In this document: one piece after another, positions 19,544-29,048 of the stretch
Layout: the number at the start of each line of letters is the position of its first letter
Numbering within the stretch: position 1 is the first letter of the stretch
Assembly (NCBI GenBank): GCA_003696905.1
Contig: RFHJ01000088.1
Coordinates: 1 to 50,020, forward strand
Direction: 5' to 3'
From: Gammaproteobacteria bacterium
GTDB lineage: Bacteria; Pseudomonadota; Gammaproteobacteria; Chromatiales; Chromatiaceae
Length of the DNA stretch: 50,020 nucleotides
The notes under the pieces: generated by a model
Told to the model about the DNA's origin: nothing
What the model saw: only the letters and a program-made list of their open reading frames with translations
Database searches by the model: none
Made by a program: the position numbers and the translations under genes

Positions 19544-20482
19544 ATGACCCCTCCTCTGCGTATCGTCTTCGCCGGCACGCCGGATTTCTCGGTGCCTCCC
19601 TTGCGCGCCTTGATCGGGTCGCCATACGAGGTAGTGGCGGTCTATACCCAGCCGGACCGACCGGCGGGACGGGGGCGCAAGCTCCAGCCCAGTCCGGTGA
19701 AGGAGGTGGCGCTGGAGACAGGCATTCCGGTGGAGCAGCCGGTGAATTTCAAGGATGAGGCGGCGGTCGAGCGCCTGGCTGGCTATGCGCCCGATCTGAT
19801 GGTGGTGGTCGCCTATGGCCTGCTGCTGCCCGAGTCGGTCCTCCGGATACCGCGCCTTGGCTGCGTCAACATCCATGCCTCCATCCTCCCCCGCTGGCGC
19901 GGGGCTGCGCCCATTCAGCGCGCCATCCAGGCGGGCGATACCGAGACCGGGGTCTCCATCATGCAGATGGAGAAGGGACTCGACACCGGGCCGGTCTATC
20001 TGATCGAGCGCACACCCATCGAGCCGGACGAGACCGGGGGCAGCCTGCACGACCGCCTCTCGGAACTCGGCGCGACCGCCCTCATGAAGGCATTGCCCGG
20101 GATCGTCGATGGCAGCCTCCGCCCCCAGCCCCAGGACGAGCAGCAGGCGACCTATGCCCACAAGCTCAGCAAGCAGGAGGCCTGGATCGACTGGACCCGG
20201 CCGGCCTTGGAGATCGAGCGCCAGGTGCGCGCCTTCAACCCCTGGCCGGTGGCGCAGACCCGTTACGAGGACGCCAATCTGCGCATCTGGGATGCCTGGG
20301 CGATGCCTGGCGAGACGGGTGAGCCGGGGATGGTCATGGCGGCCGGCCGCGAGGGCATCGATGTCTCCACCGGCGATGGGCTGCTGCGCATCACCGAGCT
20401 GCAACTGCCCGGCAAGCGGGCCATGAAGGCCCAGGATTTCATCAACGCGCATCCCATTCAGGGGCTGGTGCTGGGCGCCTGA
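19544..20482 (+). CDS. fmt: Methionyl-tRNA formyltransferase
   Basis: Fmt formylates initiator Met-tRNA using 10-formyltetrahydrofolate. The 312-residue protein begins with RIVFAGTPDFSVPPLRAL and contains the hallmark NIHASILPRWRGAAPIQRAI with the catalytic Asn and His, followed by GVSIMQMEKGLDTGPV with the catalytic Asp. The C-terminal OB-fold domain starts near residue 205 (YAHKLSKQEAWIDW). AAGGA before the ATG supports the start. It is 7 bp upstream of rsmB. Confidence 0.98.
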   Translation: MTPPLRIVFAGTPDFSVPPLRALIGSPYEVVAVYTQPDRPAGRGRKLQPSPVKEVALETGIPVEQPVNFKDEAAVERLAGYAPDLMVVVAYGLLLPESVLRIPRLGCVNIHASILPRWRGAAPIQRAIQAGDTETGVSIMQMEKGLDTGPVYLIERTPIEPDETGGSLHDRLSELGATALMKALPGIVDGSLRPQPQDEQQATYAHKLSKQEAWIDWTRPALEIERQVRAFNPWPVAQTRYEDANLRIWDAWAMPGETGEPGMVMAAGREGIDVSTGDGLLRITELQLPGKRAMKAQDFINAHPIQGLVLGA

Positions 20483-20489
20483 GGGCCCC

Positions 20490-21809
20490 ATGGGTGCCGT
20501 CGACGATCCCCGTCTGGTCGCCATTCGCAGCGTGGCGGCGGTCCTCGACGGTCGCTCCCTGGATGCGGTGCTGCCACAACAGAGCGCGGCGCTGGATCCC
20601 GCCGAACGCGCCCTCGCGCATGAGCTCGCCTTCGGTCTCTGTCGCTGGTACCGACAGTTGCACGCGCTGGTGGCGGGGCGTCTGCGCAAGCCGCTGAAGG
20701 ACAAGGACCGCGAGGTCCATCTCGCCATGCTGCTGGGCCTCTACCAGCTGATGCATACGCGCATCCCGCCGCACGCCGCCATTTCCACTGCGGTGGAGCT
20801 GGCGCGCACCCTGCGCCGACCCTGGGCGGTGAAACTGATCAACGGCGTATTGCGCGGCCTGCAGCGCGAGCTGGACGATCCCGCTTCGCCACTCCACGCC
20901 CGGCTTGCGGACGATCCCTCGTTGCGCCATGCCCAGCCCAAGTGGTTCGTGCGCGCCATGCAGCGGGCCTGGCCGGATCGATACGAGGCGATATTGGCGG
21001 GCCTGCAGGCCCGTGCGCCCATGACGCTGCGCCTGAACCTGCGCCGCATGGGGAGGGAGGACTATCTGGCGCGTCTGCGGGCCGCCGGGCTCGAGGGGCG
21101 GTCGTTGGAGCAGGTCCCGGAGGCGGTGGTGCTGGCGCGCCCGGTGGCGGTGGAGGCATTGCCGGGTTTTGCCGAAGGGCTGGTGTCGGTGCAGGATGCC
21201 GGGGCCCAGCTGGCCGCCCGCTTGCTGGACGTGCGGCCTGGGCAGCGGATCCTCGACGCCTGCGCCGCCCCGGGCGGGAAGACCGGCCATCTACTGGAAC
21301 TGGCCGACGATCTCGATGTCACAGCCATGGATGCGGATGAGGCGCGCCTCGCTCGGGTGGGCGAGAATCTCGCTCGGCTCGGCCTGCGGGCACGGCTGTT
21401 GGTTGGCGATGCGACAAGACCGCCGGCAGACTGGCATGATCACTCCTTCGATCGCATCCTGGTGGATGCCCCCTGTTCGGCCACAGGCGTGATGCGGCGG
21501 CATCCGGATATCCGGCTGTTGCGGCGTGCCGAAGACATCGACGCGCTGGCGCAACGTCAGGCAGGGATCCTCGATGCCCTCTGGCGCTGCCTGCGGCCTG
21601 GCGGGCGCCTGCTGTACGCAACCTGCTCCCTGATGCCGGAGGAGAACGAGCAGCAGGTGACCGCGTTCCTGGAACGACATGCCGATGCGCGTAATATCGA
21701 CGTCCCCAATCACTGGGGGCACGCGCGGTCCGTGGGAAGGCAAACCCTGCCCGGTGAGCACACAATGGACGGTTTCTATTATGCCCTGGTCGAGAAACAG
21801 GAAGACTGA
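20490..21809 (+). CDS. rsmB: 16S rRNA (cytosine-967-C5)-methyltransferase
   Basis: RsmB (Sun/Fmu) methylates C967 of 16S rRNA. The 439-residue protein has an N-terminal NusB-like RNA-binding domain (about 1-140) and a C-terminal methyltransferase domain: motif I in ILDACAAPGGKTGHL, motif IV Cys in VDAPCSATGVMRRHPDI, and motif VI Cys in YATCSLMPEENE. The def-fmt-rsmB order is conserved in many bacteria. Confidence 0.97.
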   Translation: MGAVDDPRLVAIRSVAAVLDGRSLDAVLPQQSAALDPAERALAHELAFGLCRWYRQLHALVAGRLRKPLKDKDREVHLAMLLGLYQLMHTRIPPHAAISTAVELARTLRRPWAVKLINGVLRGLQRELDDPASPLHARLADDPSLRHAQPKWFVRAMQRAWPDRYEAILAGLQARAPMTLRLNLRRMGREDYLARLRAAGLEGRSLEQVPEAVVLARPVAVEALPGFAEGLVSVQDAGAQLAARLLDVRPGQRILDACAAPGGKTGHLLELADDLDVTAMDADEARLARVGENLARLGLRARLLVGDATRPPADWHDHSFDRILVDAPCSATGVMRRHPDIRLLRRAEDIDALAQRQAGILDALWRCLRPGGRLLYATCSLMPEENEQQVTAFLERHADARNIDVPNHWGHARSVGRQTLPGEHTMDGFYYALVEKQED

Positions 21810-21903
21810 ATCGCATGGTCCGGCGGCACCGGCACCGGCGCCACGGCCTGCTGCCGACAGCGACCGCGCGACGTTCGGTTGCCAACGCTGCGAGCAGTGG
21901 AAG

Positions 21904-22467
21904 ATGCCGCGGATTCGGGGGCGTTGGCTTCCGTTGGCCATGCTGTTGCTGGTTTGGCCACTGGTTGCCTGGTCTGCCTATCTGGAATTCAGCCAGGTCA
22001 CGCTGACGTTGGGTGAGGATGGCCGCATCTACCTCGATGCACAGATCAAATACCAGCTCACACCCGCCGTGAGCGAGGCCCTGGAGAATGGCGTGCCGTT
22101 GACCTTCGTGACCCACGTCCAGATGCGTGCCACCGATGCCTGGATATGGGAGAAGGATGTGGCGGAGTACCGTCTGCGCAGCCAATTGCGCTATCGGCCG
22201 CTGTCTGGTCTGTATGCGGTGCGGACGCCGACCATCGAGGACGAACAGGTGTTTGCCACCCGCGAGGCGGCACTGCGCTTCATGGGACGGATTCGCGACT
22301 TCGCCATCATCGAACGCAAGCGGCTCGATCTCGACAAGGAATACGAGGTCAAACTGGAGGCCTACCTCGACATCGAGGCGCTGCCCCTGCCGCTGCGCCC
22401 ACGTGCCTATCTGTCGGGTGACTGGCATCTGTCGGCCGAGCCGTGGACATGGCAGATCCGTCCCTGA
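21904..22467 (+). CDS. DUF4390 family exported protein
   Basis: The 187-residue protein begins with a signal peptide (MPRIRGRWLPLAMLLLVWPL, cleavage near AWSA) and matches the DUF4390 family, which lies between rsmB and ntrY in many gammaproteobacteria. Characteristic segments are YLDAQIKYQLTPAVSEALENG and LYAVRTPTIEDEQVFATREAA. It is predicted to be periplasmic; the function is unknown. The frame stays open upstream inside rsmB, but those codons are not part of the family, so the start was set at 21904. The end overlaps the following kinase gene by 19 bp, and the family's constant position suggests a link to that kinase. Confidence 0.88.
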   Translation: MPRIRGRWLPLAMLLLVWPLVAWSAYLEFSQVTLTLGEDGRIYLDAQIKYQLTPAVSEALENGVPLTFVTHVQMRATDAWIWEKDVAEYRLRSQLRYRPLSGLYAVRTPTIEDEQVFATREAALRFMGRIRDFAIIERKRLDLDKEYEVKLEAYLDIEALPLPLRPRAYLSGDWHLSAEPWTWQIRP

Positions 22468-24662
22468 AAATACGCCGCCGTCGCCTGGACCTGCTCGCCA
22501 CCGGCGCGTTGGTGGTACTGTTGCTCGCGGCCCTGCACATGATGAGTGGGGCGGTGCAACGTTCGGAGGCGTTGGATCGCTGGTTCATCCCCTTGCTCGC
22601 CTTTACCGTGGTGGGGCTGGTGGTGCTGGTGGGCGCGGTCGGCTGGAACCTGTGGCAGCTGTTGGGCGAGTACCGGCGCCAGGCGGCGGGGGCGCGCCTC
22701 AACCTCCGGCTGGTGCTGTTGTTCGTGATTCTGGCCCTGGCGCCCGTGACGGTGGTCTACATCTATTCTCTGCAGTTTCTCTCCAAGGGCATCGATGGCT
22801 GGTTCGATGTCCAGGTCGACAGCGCAATGGAGGACGCCCTATCGTTGAGCCGGGTCTCTCTGGATCTGCACAAGCGGGAGATGCTACGGCTGTCGCGCAA
22901 TCTGCTGGCCTCCCTCGACGACGTCTCGCCTGCGGCGATAAAGCAGGTGGTGGGTCAGCTGCGCGAGGCCGCAGGCGCCTTCGAGGTGGATATCTTCAAT
23001 CGCGATGGCAAGCTGTTGGCGTTGAGTCACCTCAATCCGGACGTGCTGACACCGAGTCCGCCCACGGCGAGCATGCTCAAGCAGGTCAAGGCGGGCAAGG
23101 ATTTCATCAGCCTGGTGCCGGTGAAGAACGGCCAGATGGTGGTGCGCACCATGGTAGTGGACCCCAAGGGGCGTCCCTTGACGCTGCAGGCGATCTATCC
23201 GGTACCGGATGAGCTCAGCCAACTCACCGGCCGGGTGCAGCGCGCCTACGAGGCCTATCGCGAACGTGCCTATCTGCGCGGCTCCATCAAGTTCAGTTTT
23301 GCCCTGACCCTCTCCCTGGTGATGTTGCTCGGGTTGTTCGCCGCGGCCTGGGGGGCCTTCTACACCTCGCGCATGCTGGTCCGACCGATCAAGCAGATCG
23401 CGGAGGCCACCCGCGCGGTGGCCGCCGGGCAGTACGATGTGCGGGTGCCCATGCCACGGGTGAAGGACGAGCTCGCCTTTCTGGTCGATTCCTTCAACCA
23501 GATGACCCGGCGCCTTGCGCAGGCACGCAACGTGGCGGAGGCGAGCCGACGCGAGTTGGCGGCGCAGCACAAATACCTGGAGACGGTCCTGGGGGCCATC
23601 TCGAGCGGCGTGATCGCGCTCGACGAACAGGGCTTGATCCGCACCGCGAACCCGGCAACGGAGACCATCTTGCGGCTGCCGGTCAGCGAGCTGGAGGGCC
23701 GCTATCTGTATCAACTGGCCGGTTTGGACAGTGCACTGGAGCCCTTTGTGACGCAGATCCGGGAGGCCCTGGCGAGTGGCCATAGCGAGGGCAAGGTCGA
23801 GATCTCGCTGCAGCGGGAAGGCGGGCGGCAGGTACTGTTGTGCCAGTACTCGCGGCTGCAACTCAGCGAGGGGGAGCCCGATGGCCATGTATTGGTCTTC
23901 GACGACGTGACCGAACTGGTACAGGCCCAGCGGGATGCGGCCTGGGGCGAGGTGGCGCGCAGGTTGGCGCACGAGATCAAGAACCCCCTCACGCCCATCC
24001 AGCTGGCGGCAGAACGCCTGCGCCGCAAGTATCTGCCGCAGATGTCGCCCGACCAGGCGGATGTACTGGAGCGCGCCACCAAGACCATCGTGCAACAGGT
24101 CGAAGCGCTGAAGGCGATGGTCAACGAGTTTTCCGACTACGCGCGACCGGGACGTCTCGAACCTCGCCCACTGGTGATCGACGACTTCGTCACCGAGGTG
24201 CTGGATCTCTATGCCGGGGGTGATTCCGGGGTTTACTTCAAGCCGGGTGCCCCTGGCCTTCGGGTCGACGGCGACCCGCTACGGCTGCGACAGGTACTGC
24301 ACAACCTGATCAAGAATGCCCAGGAGGCTGGGGGCGATCGCCCGGCGGAGGTGTGGGTGAGCACCGTGCCCGTCCACAGTCGCGGGCAGGATTGGGTGGA
24401 ACTGCGGGTGGAGGACGATGGCAGCGGCTTCGATCCGGACACCATGGACCAGGTGTTCGAGCCCTATGTCACCAGCAAGCGCAAGGGAACGGGCCTGGGC
24501 CTGGCGATCGTCAAGCGTATCGTGAGCGAGCATGGTGGTAGGGTAGTGGCCGAGAACCGTCCCGAGGGAGGTGCGCGCATCCGCGTGCTGTTGCCCCTGG
24601 GCGAGAAACCGAGCAGACCCCGTCAGGCGCCAAGGCCGCAGACAGGAGGCAAAGAAGCATGA
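22449..24662 (+). CDS. ntrY: NtrY-like membrane sensor histidine kinase
   Basis: The 737-residue protein has two adjacent hydrophobic segments (about 15-37 and 43-68), a third at about 82-104, a periplasmic region, and a fourth membrane segment around residues 280-305. A HAMP domain follows (MLVRPIKQIAEATRAVAAG), then a PAS domain (about 375-480), HisKA with the phospho-acceptor His in RRLAHEIKNPLTPIQ, and an HATPase domain (HNLIKNAQEA, GTGLGLAIVKRI). Family members sense nitrogen or redox state and phosphorylate the neighbouring NtrX. An in-frame GTG lies two codons upstream. It ends in a 4-bp overlap with the response regulator. Confidence 0.92.
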   Translation: MADPSLKIRRRRLDLLATGALVVLLLAALHMMSGAVQRSEALDRWFIPLLAFTVVGLVVLVGAVGWNLWQLLGEYRRQAAGARLNLRLVLLFVILALAPVTVVYIYSLQFLSKGIDGWFDVQVDSAMEDALSLSRVSLDLHKREMLRLSRNLLASLDDVSPAAIKQVVGQLREAAGAFEVDIFNRDGKLLALSHLNPDVLTPSPPTASMLKQVKAGKDFISLVPVKNGQMVVRTMVVDPKGRPLTLQAIYPVPDELSQLTGRVQRAYEAYRERAYLRGSIKFSFALTLSLVMLLGLFAAAWGAFYTSRMLVRPIKQIAEATRAVAAGQYDVRVPMPRVKDELAFLVDSFNQMTRRLAQARNVAEASRRELAAQHKYLETVLGAISSGVIALDEQGLIRTANPATETILRLPVSELEGRYLYQLAGLDSALEPFVTQIREALASGHSEGKVEISLQREGGRQVLLCQYSRLQLSEGEPDGHVLVFDDVTELVQAQRDAAWGEVARRLAHEIKNPLTPIQLAAERLRRKYLPQMSPDQADVLERATKTIVQQVEALKAMVNEFSDYARPGRLEPRPLVIDDFVTEVLDLYAGGDSGVYFKPGAPGLRVDGDPLRLRQVLHNLIKNAQEAGGDRPAEVWVSTVPVHSRGQDWVELRVEDDGSGFDPDTMDQVFEPYVTSKRKGTGLGLAIVKRIVSEHGGRVVAENRPEGGARIRVLLPLGEKPSRPRQAPRPQTGGKEA

Positions 24663-26023
24663 GTGCCCCTTACATCCTCGTCGTCGACGACGAGCCCGAC
24701 ATCCGCGAACTGCTGAGCGAGATACTGCAGGACGAGGGCTATCAGGTGGCCGCCGCGCAGAATGGTGCGGAGGCGCGTCAGGCGCTGCGGGAGCGTCGTC
24801 CCGACCTGATCCTGCTGGATATCTGGATGCCCGATGTGGACGGCATCAGTCTGCTCAAGGAGTTGAGTGACGCGGGTGAGCTGCCCTGCCCGGTGATCAT
24901 GATGTCGGGCCATGGCACGGTGGAGACCGCGGTGGAGGCGACCCGCCTGGGCGCCTACGACTTTCTGGAAAAGCCCCTTTCCCTGGCAAAGCTGCTGCTG
25001 ACGGTCGAGCGTGCCCTGGAGGCGCATCGCCTGGCACAGGAGAACATCGTGTTCCGTCAGCGCGAGGGAGCGGTGATGGAACCGGTGGGCAACAGCCAGG
25101 TGATGGTGCGGCTGCGCGAGCAGGTCAAGCGGGTGGCCCAGCACGATACCTGGGTGCTGATCACCGGCGAGCCGGGCAGCGGGCGGGAGACCATCGCACG
25201 TTACCTGCATGCCCACAGTGCCCGGCGCGATGGTCCCTTCGTGGACGTGGGGGTCTCCGGCATCACCCAGGGAGGCGCGGCCCTGGAACTGTTCGGCCGT
25301 GAAACCGACGGTCATGTGGAATATGGTCGTCTGGAGCAGGCCGCCGGCGGGATCCTGTTCCTCGACGAGGTCGCGGACATGGACCTGGAGGTCCAGGCGC
25401 AGCTGGTGGCGGCGCTGGACACGGGGACCTTTCTGCGCGTGGGCGGCGCCGAGCCGGTGCGCCTCGATGCGCGGGTGATCGCCGCGACCCGGCACGATCT
25501 GCAGGAAAAGGTGGCGAAGGGCGAATTCCGCGAGGATCTGTTCTTCCAGCTCAATGTGGTACCACTGCACGTACCGCCGCTGCGCGAGCGTCGGGAGGAC
25601 ATTCCGCTGTTGCTGGCGAGCGCGGTGGACCGGCTGGTCATGCGCGAAAAGCTGCCCTATCGCCATTTCTCGGTGGCGGCACAGAACTACCTGCGCAACC
25701 TGGAGTGGCCGGGCAACGTGCGTGAATTGATCAACCTGGTGCAGCGGGTACTGATCCTGGGCCACGAACCCGAGGTCAGCCTCGAGGAGGTCAAGGCGGC
25801 GCTCGGTCAATTGCAGCCCGAGGGCGCGGCCCCCCAGTTTGCCGGCGTCTTGCTCGACCAGCCCCTGCGGGAGGCACGAGAGGCCTTCGAGAAGGCCTAT
25901 CTCGAATATCACCTGGAGCAGGCCGGCGGCAACATCTCGCGCATGGCCCAGGCGGTCGGGATGGAGCGTACACACCTGTATCGCAAGCTCAAGGACCGCG
26001 GCATAGAGATCAAGGGACGCTGA
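24659..26023 (+). CDS. ntrX: NtrX-like response regulator with degenerate sigma-54 interaction domain
   Basis: The 454-residue protein has a receiver domain (Asp54 phosphorylation site, LLDIWMPDVDG; Lys105 in LEKP), a central AAA+ domain (about 143-370) and a C-terminal Fis-type helix-turn-helix (about 425-451, NISRMAQAVGMERTHLYRKL). Two key features of sigma-54 activators are altered. The GAFTGA loop, expected at about residues 215-222, reads ETDGHVEYG, and Walker A is GEPGSGRE with Arg176 where lysine is usual. Walker B (GGILFLDEVADM) and the downstream RREDIPLLL are intact. It overlaps ntrY by 4 bp. By these residues it should not remodel sigma-54 polymerase in the usual way; it may bind DNA and act by another mechanism (inference). 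Confidence 0.9.
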   Translation: MSAPYILVVDDEPDIRELLSEILQDEGYQVAAAQNGAEARQALRERRPDLILLDIWMPDVDGISLLKELSDAGELPCPVIMMSGHGTVETAVEATRLGAYDFLEKPLSLAKLLLTVERALEAHRLAQENIVFRQREGAVMEPVGNSQVMVRLREQVKRVAQHDTWVLITGEPGSGRETIARYLHAHSARRDGPFVDVGVSGITQGGAALELFGRETDGHVEYGRLEQAAGGILFLDEVADMDLEVQAQLVAALDTGTFLRVGGAEPVRLDARVIAATRHDLQEKVAKGEFREDLFFQLNVVPLHVPPLRERREDIPLLLASAVDRLVMREKLPYRHFSVAAQNYLRNLEWPGNVRELINLVQRVLILGHEPEVSLEEVKAALGQLQPEGAAPQFAGVLLDQPLREAREAFEKAYLEYHLEQAGGNISRMAQAVGMERTHLYRKLKDRGIEIKGR

Positions 26024-26211
26024 GTATCCGGGGACTCATCCGCGGTTTCGCCTGGCCGTTGGCGTCGTCCGGAGCGAACCGAGCGCCCGCTGCCTGTTCA
26101 GCGGGGCGCCAGGCCGGATGAGGTGGTCCCGGTGATCGGGTGCGCGCACTGCGCATCCTTCCCCGGTGTTGTTACAATCGCCCGAGGACGGTCGTCAGGG
26201 CCAGGACAACA

Positions 26212-27585
26212 ATGAAGATCATCATCCTCGGCGCCGGACAGGTGGGCACCTCGGTGGCGCAGAACCTGGCCAGCGAGGCCAACGACATCACGGTGGTGGA
26301 CCAGAACGGCGATCTGCTGCGCAACCTCGCCGACCGTATCGACATCCGTACCATCCAGGGTCTCGCCTCGCACCCGGACATCCTCTCCCAGGCGGGGGCG
26401 GACGATGCCGACATGCTCATCGCGGTGACCAACAGCGACGAGGTCAACATGGTCGCCTGCCAGGCGGCCTGGACCCTGTTCCACACGCCGCGCAAGATCG
26501 CCCGTGTGCGCTCTCCCGAATATCTCAAGCACCCCGTATTGTTCTCGCAGGGTGCCTTGCCCATCGACGTCCTGATCAGCCCTGAACAGCTGGTCACCGA
26601 TTACATCATGCGTCTGGTGGAGCACCCCGGGGCCCTGCAGGTGCTGGATTTCGCCGGCGGGCGCGTGCGCCTGGTGGCGGTTCGGGCCTATTACGGTGGC
26701 CCGCTGGTGGGCCATGAGATCCGCGATCTCAACGAATGGTTGAAAGGCGGGGAGGCCCGCATCGCCGCCATCTACCGCAAGGGGCGCGCCATCGAGCCCC
26801 ATGGCAATACCGTCATCGAGGCCGACGACGAGGTCTTCTTTCTTGCCGCCTCGCAGAACATACAGGCAGTGCTGAAGACCCTGCGCCGTTCGGAAAAGCC
26901 GTTCCGTCGCCTCATGTTCGCCGGGGGTGGCAACATCGGCCGTCGTCTGGCGCAGGCGCTGGAAGGCAATTACCGGGTGAAGCTGATCGAGCGCGATCCC
27001 GAGCGGGTCGCCGAAGTGGCCGAGGCCCTGCGTCACACCATCGTGCTGGAGGGGGACGCCGCCGACGAGAACCTGCTGCTCGAGGAGAACATCGAGGAGA
27101 CCGACGTCTTCTGCGCGGTCACCAATGACGACGAGGCGAACATCCTCTCGGCCATGCTGGCCAAGCGATTGGGGGCGCGCAAGGTGATGGCGCTGATCAA
27201 CCGGGCCGCCTATGTGGACCTGGTCCAATCCGACATCATCGACATCGCCATCTCACCCCAGCATGCCACCATTGGCTCGTTGCTGACACATGTGCGGCGG
27301 GGTGACGTCGTGGTCGTGCATTCGCTGCGTCGCGGTGCGGCCGAGGCGATCGAGGCGGTGGCCCATGGTGACCCCAAGACCTCCAAGGTCGTTGGACGCT
27401 CGATCGAAGAGATCAAGCTGCCCAAGGGCACCAGCATCGGGGCCATCGTGCGCGGCGAGGAGGTGATCATTGCCCACCACGACACCGTGATCGAATCCGA
27501 GGATCATGTCATCCTTTTCCTCATGGACAAGCGACGCATCCATGAGGTGGAACGCCTGTTCGCGGTGGATATCACCTTCCTCTGA
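26212..27585 (+). CDS. trkA: Trk system potassium uptake protein TrkA
   Basis: TrkA is the peripheral, NAD(H)/ATP-binding regulatory ring of the Trk K+ uptake system. The 457-residue protein has two Rossmann TrkA-N domains ([19 protein letters not shown] at the start and [18 protein letters not shown] at about 230) and two TrkA-C domains. An AGGA lies about 9 bases before the ATG at 26212; an upstream in-frame ATG was rejected because the family begins with the Rossmann strand. It is 11 bp upstream of trkH. The 188-bp region before it is otherwise empty apart from a GC-rich inverted repeat GCCTGGC/GCCAGGC (26050-26115). Confidence 0.97.
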   Translation: MKIIILGAGQVGTSVAQNLASEANDITVVDQNGDLLRNLADRIDIRTIQGLASHPDILSQAGADDADMLIAVTNSDEVNMVACQAAWTLFHTPRKIARVRSPEYLKHPVLFSQGALPIDVLISPEQLVTDYIMRLVEHPGALQVLDFAGGRVRLVAVRAYYGGPLVGHEIRDLNEWLKGGEARIAAIYRKGRAIEPHGNTVIEADDEVFFLAASQNIQAVLKTLRRSEKPFRRLMFAGGGNIGRRLAQALEGNYRVKLIERDPERVAEVAEALRHTIVLEGDAADENLLLEENIEETDVFCAVTNDDEANILSAMLAKRLGARKVMALINRAAYVDLVQSDIIDIAISPQHATIGSLLTHVRRGDVVVVHSLRRGAAEAIEAVAHGDPKTSKVVGRSIEEIKLPKGTSIGAIVRGEEVIIAHHDTVIESEDHVILFLMDKRRIHEVERLFAVDITFL

Positions 27586-27596
27586 CCCCATCCCAG

Positions 27597-29048
27597 ATGC
27601 ACTTTCGCTCGGTACAGCGCATCCTGGGGATCCTGCTGATGTTGTTCAGCGTGACCCTGGTGCCACCGCTGCTGGTGGCCTGGATCAGCGCGGATGGAGC
27701 GGTGATGGCCTTTCTGGTCGCGTTGGGGATCATCCTCGCCAGTGGGCTGGCGATCTGGCTCCCGGTGGCCGGGCACCGGCGCGAGCTGCGGGTGCGCGAC
27801 GGATTCGTCGTGGTGGTCATGTTCTGGACGGTGCTGACCCTGATCGGTGCCTTGCCCTTCGTACTGGCCGAACATCCGCATCTGCCACTGATCGATGCCA
27901 TCTTCGAATCGGCATCGGGGCTGACCACCACCGGTGCCACCGTGATCGTCGGCCTGGACGAGCAGCCGGTTTCCATCCTCTACTATCGCCAACAGCTGCA
28001 ATGGCTAGGCGGCATGGGGATCGTGGTGCTGGCGGTGGCGGTGCTGCCCATGCTGGGGATCGGCGGCATGCAGTTGTATCGTGCAGAGACACCGGGTCCC
28101 ATCAAGGACAACAAGCTGACGCCGCGGCTGGCCGAGACGGCCAAGGCGCTGTGGTACATCTATCTCGGTCTCACGGTGGCCTGCGGGCTGGCCTATTGGG
28201 CGGCGGGGATGAGCCCCTTCGATGCCCTCGGGCATGCCTTCTCCACCGTGGCGATCGGTGGTTTCTCGACCCATGACGCGAGTCTGGGCTATTTTCAGAG
28301 CCCGCTCGTGGATGGGGTGGCGGTGCTCTTCATGTTTCTCGCGGGCATCAACTTTTCTCTCCATTTCGTGGCCTTCCGTTCGCGCAATCCGGCCGGCTAT
28401 TGGCACGATCCGGAGCTGCGCTTCTATGTCCTGCTGCTGGTCGTGGTGGCCGCGTTGACCGTGGTCGGACTCTATTGGAGCGGAACCTACGAAAGCTGGG
28501 AGGAAGCCCTGCAGAAGGGCATATTCCATGCGGTATCCATTGGCACCACCACCGGGTTCACCACCGACCCCTGGCACGTCTGGCCTGGTTTCCTGGTGAT
28601 CCTGTTGCTGTTCGCCAGCACCGCAGGCGGCTGTGCCGGCTCCACCGGCGGTGGCCTGAAGGTGATTCGGGTACTGTTGCTGATCAAGCAGGGACTGCGC
28701 GAGATCCGGCGCCTGATCCATCCCAACGCGCAGATTCCGGTCCGCCTGGGAGACAAGGTCGTTGCATCGCGGGTAATCGAGGCGGTGTGGGGCTTCTTCG
28801 CCCTCTATGTCGCCAGCTTCACGGTCATGTATCTGGCATTGGCGGCCTCCGGGGTGGATCTGATGACCGCCTTCAGCGCGGTGATGGCCTGCCTCAACAA
28901 CCTGGGGCCGGGCCTGGAGAACGTGGGCCCCCACTATGCGGACATGCCCGACCTCGGCAAGGGGATTCTGGTCTTCGCCATGCTGCTGGGCCGGCTGGAG
29001 ATCTTCACCCTGTTGGTGCTGCTCACCCCCGCCTTTTGGCGTGATTGA
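27597..29048 (+). CDS. trkH: TrkH family potassium transporter
   Basis: TrkH is the membrane pore of the Trk system. The 483-residue, highly hydrophobic protein has four M1-P-M2 repeats whose filter segments are visible: SGLTTTGATV, STVAIGGFSTHD, SIGTTTGFTTD and CLNNLGPGLEN. It directly follows trkA and should work with it. Its stop codon abuts the stop codon of a second trkH on the other strand (29049). Confidence 0.96.
   Translation: MHFRSVQRILGILLMLFSVTLVPPLLVAWISADGAVMAFLVALGIILASGLAIWLPVAGHRRELRVRDGFVVVVMFWTVLTLIGALPFVLAEHPHLPLIDAIFESASGLTTTGATVIVGLDEQPVSILYYRQQLQWLGGMGIVVLAVAVLPMLGIGGMQLYRAETPGPIKDNKLTPRLAETAKALWYIYLGLTVACGLAYWAAGMSPFDALGHAFSTVAIGGFSTHDASLGYFQSPLVDGVAVLFMFLAGINFSLHFVAFRSRNPAGYWHDPELRFYVLLLVVVAALTVVGLYWSGTYESWEEALQKGIFHAVSIGTTTGFTTDPWHVWPGFLVILLLFASTAGGCAGSTGGGLKVIRVLLLIKQGLREIRRLIHPNAQIPVRLGDKVVASRVIEAVWGFFALYVASFTVMYLALAASGVDLMTAFSAVMACLNNLGPGLENVGPHYADMPDLGKGILVFAMLLGRLEIFTLLVLLTPAFWRD

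Noticed and set aside
26024-26211. A terminator or regulatory element before trkA
   Set aside because: The inverted repeat GCCTGGC/GCCAGGC is widely spaced and has no T-run, and no clear -35/-10 pair is seen apart from a lone TACAAT.
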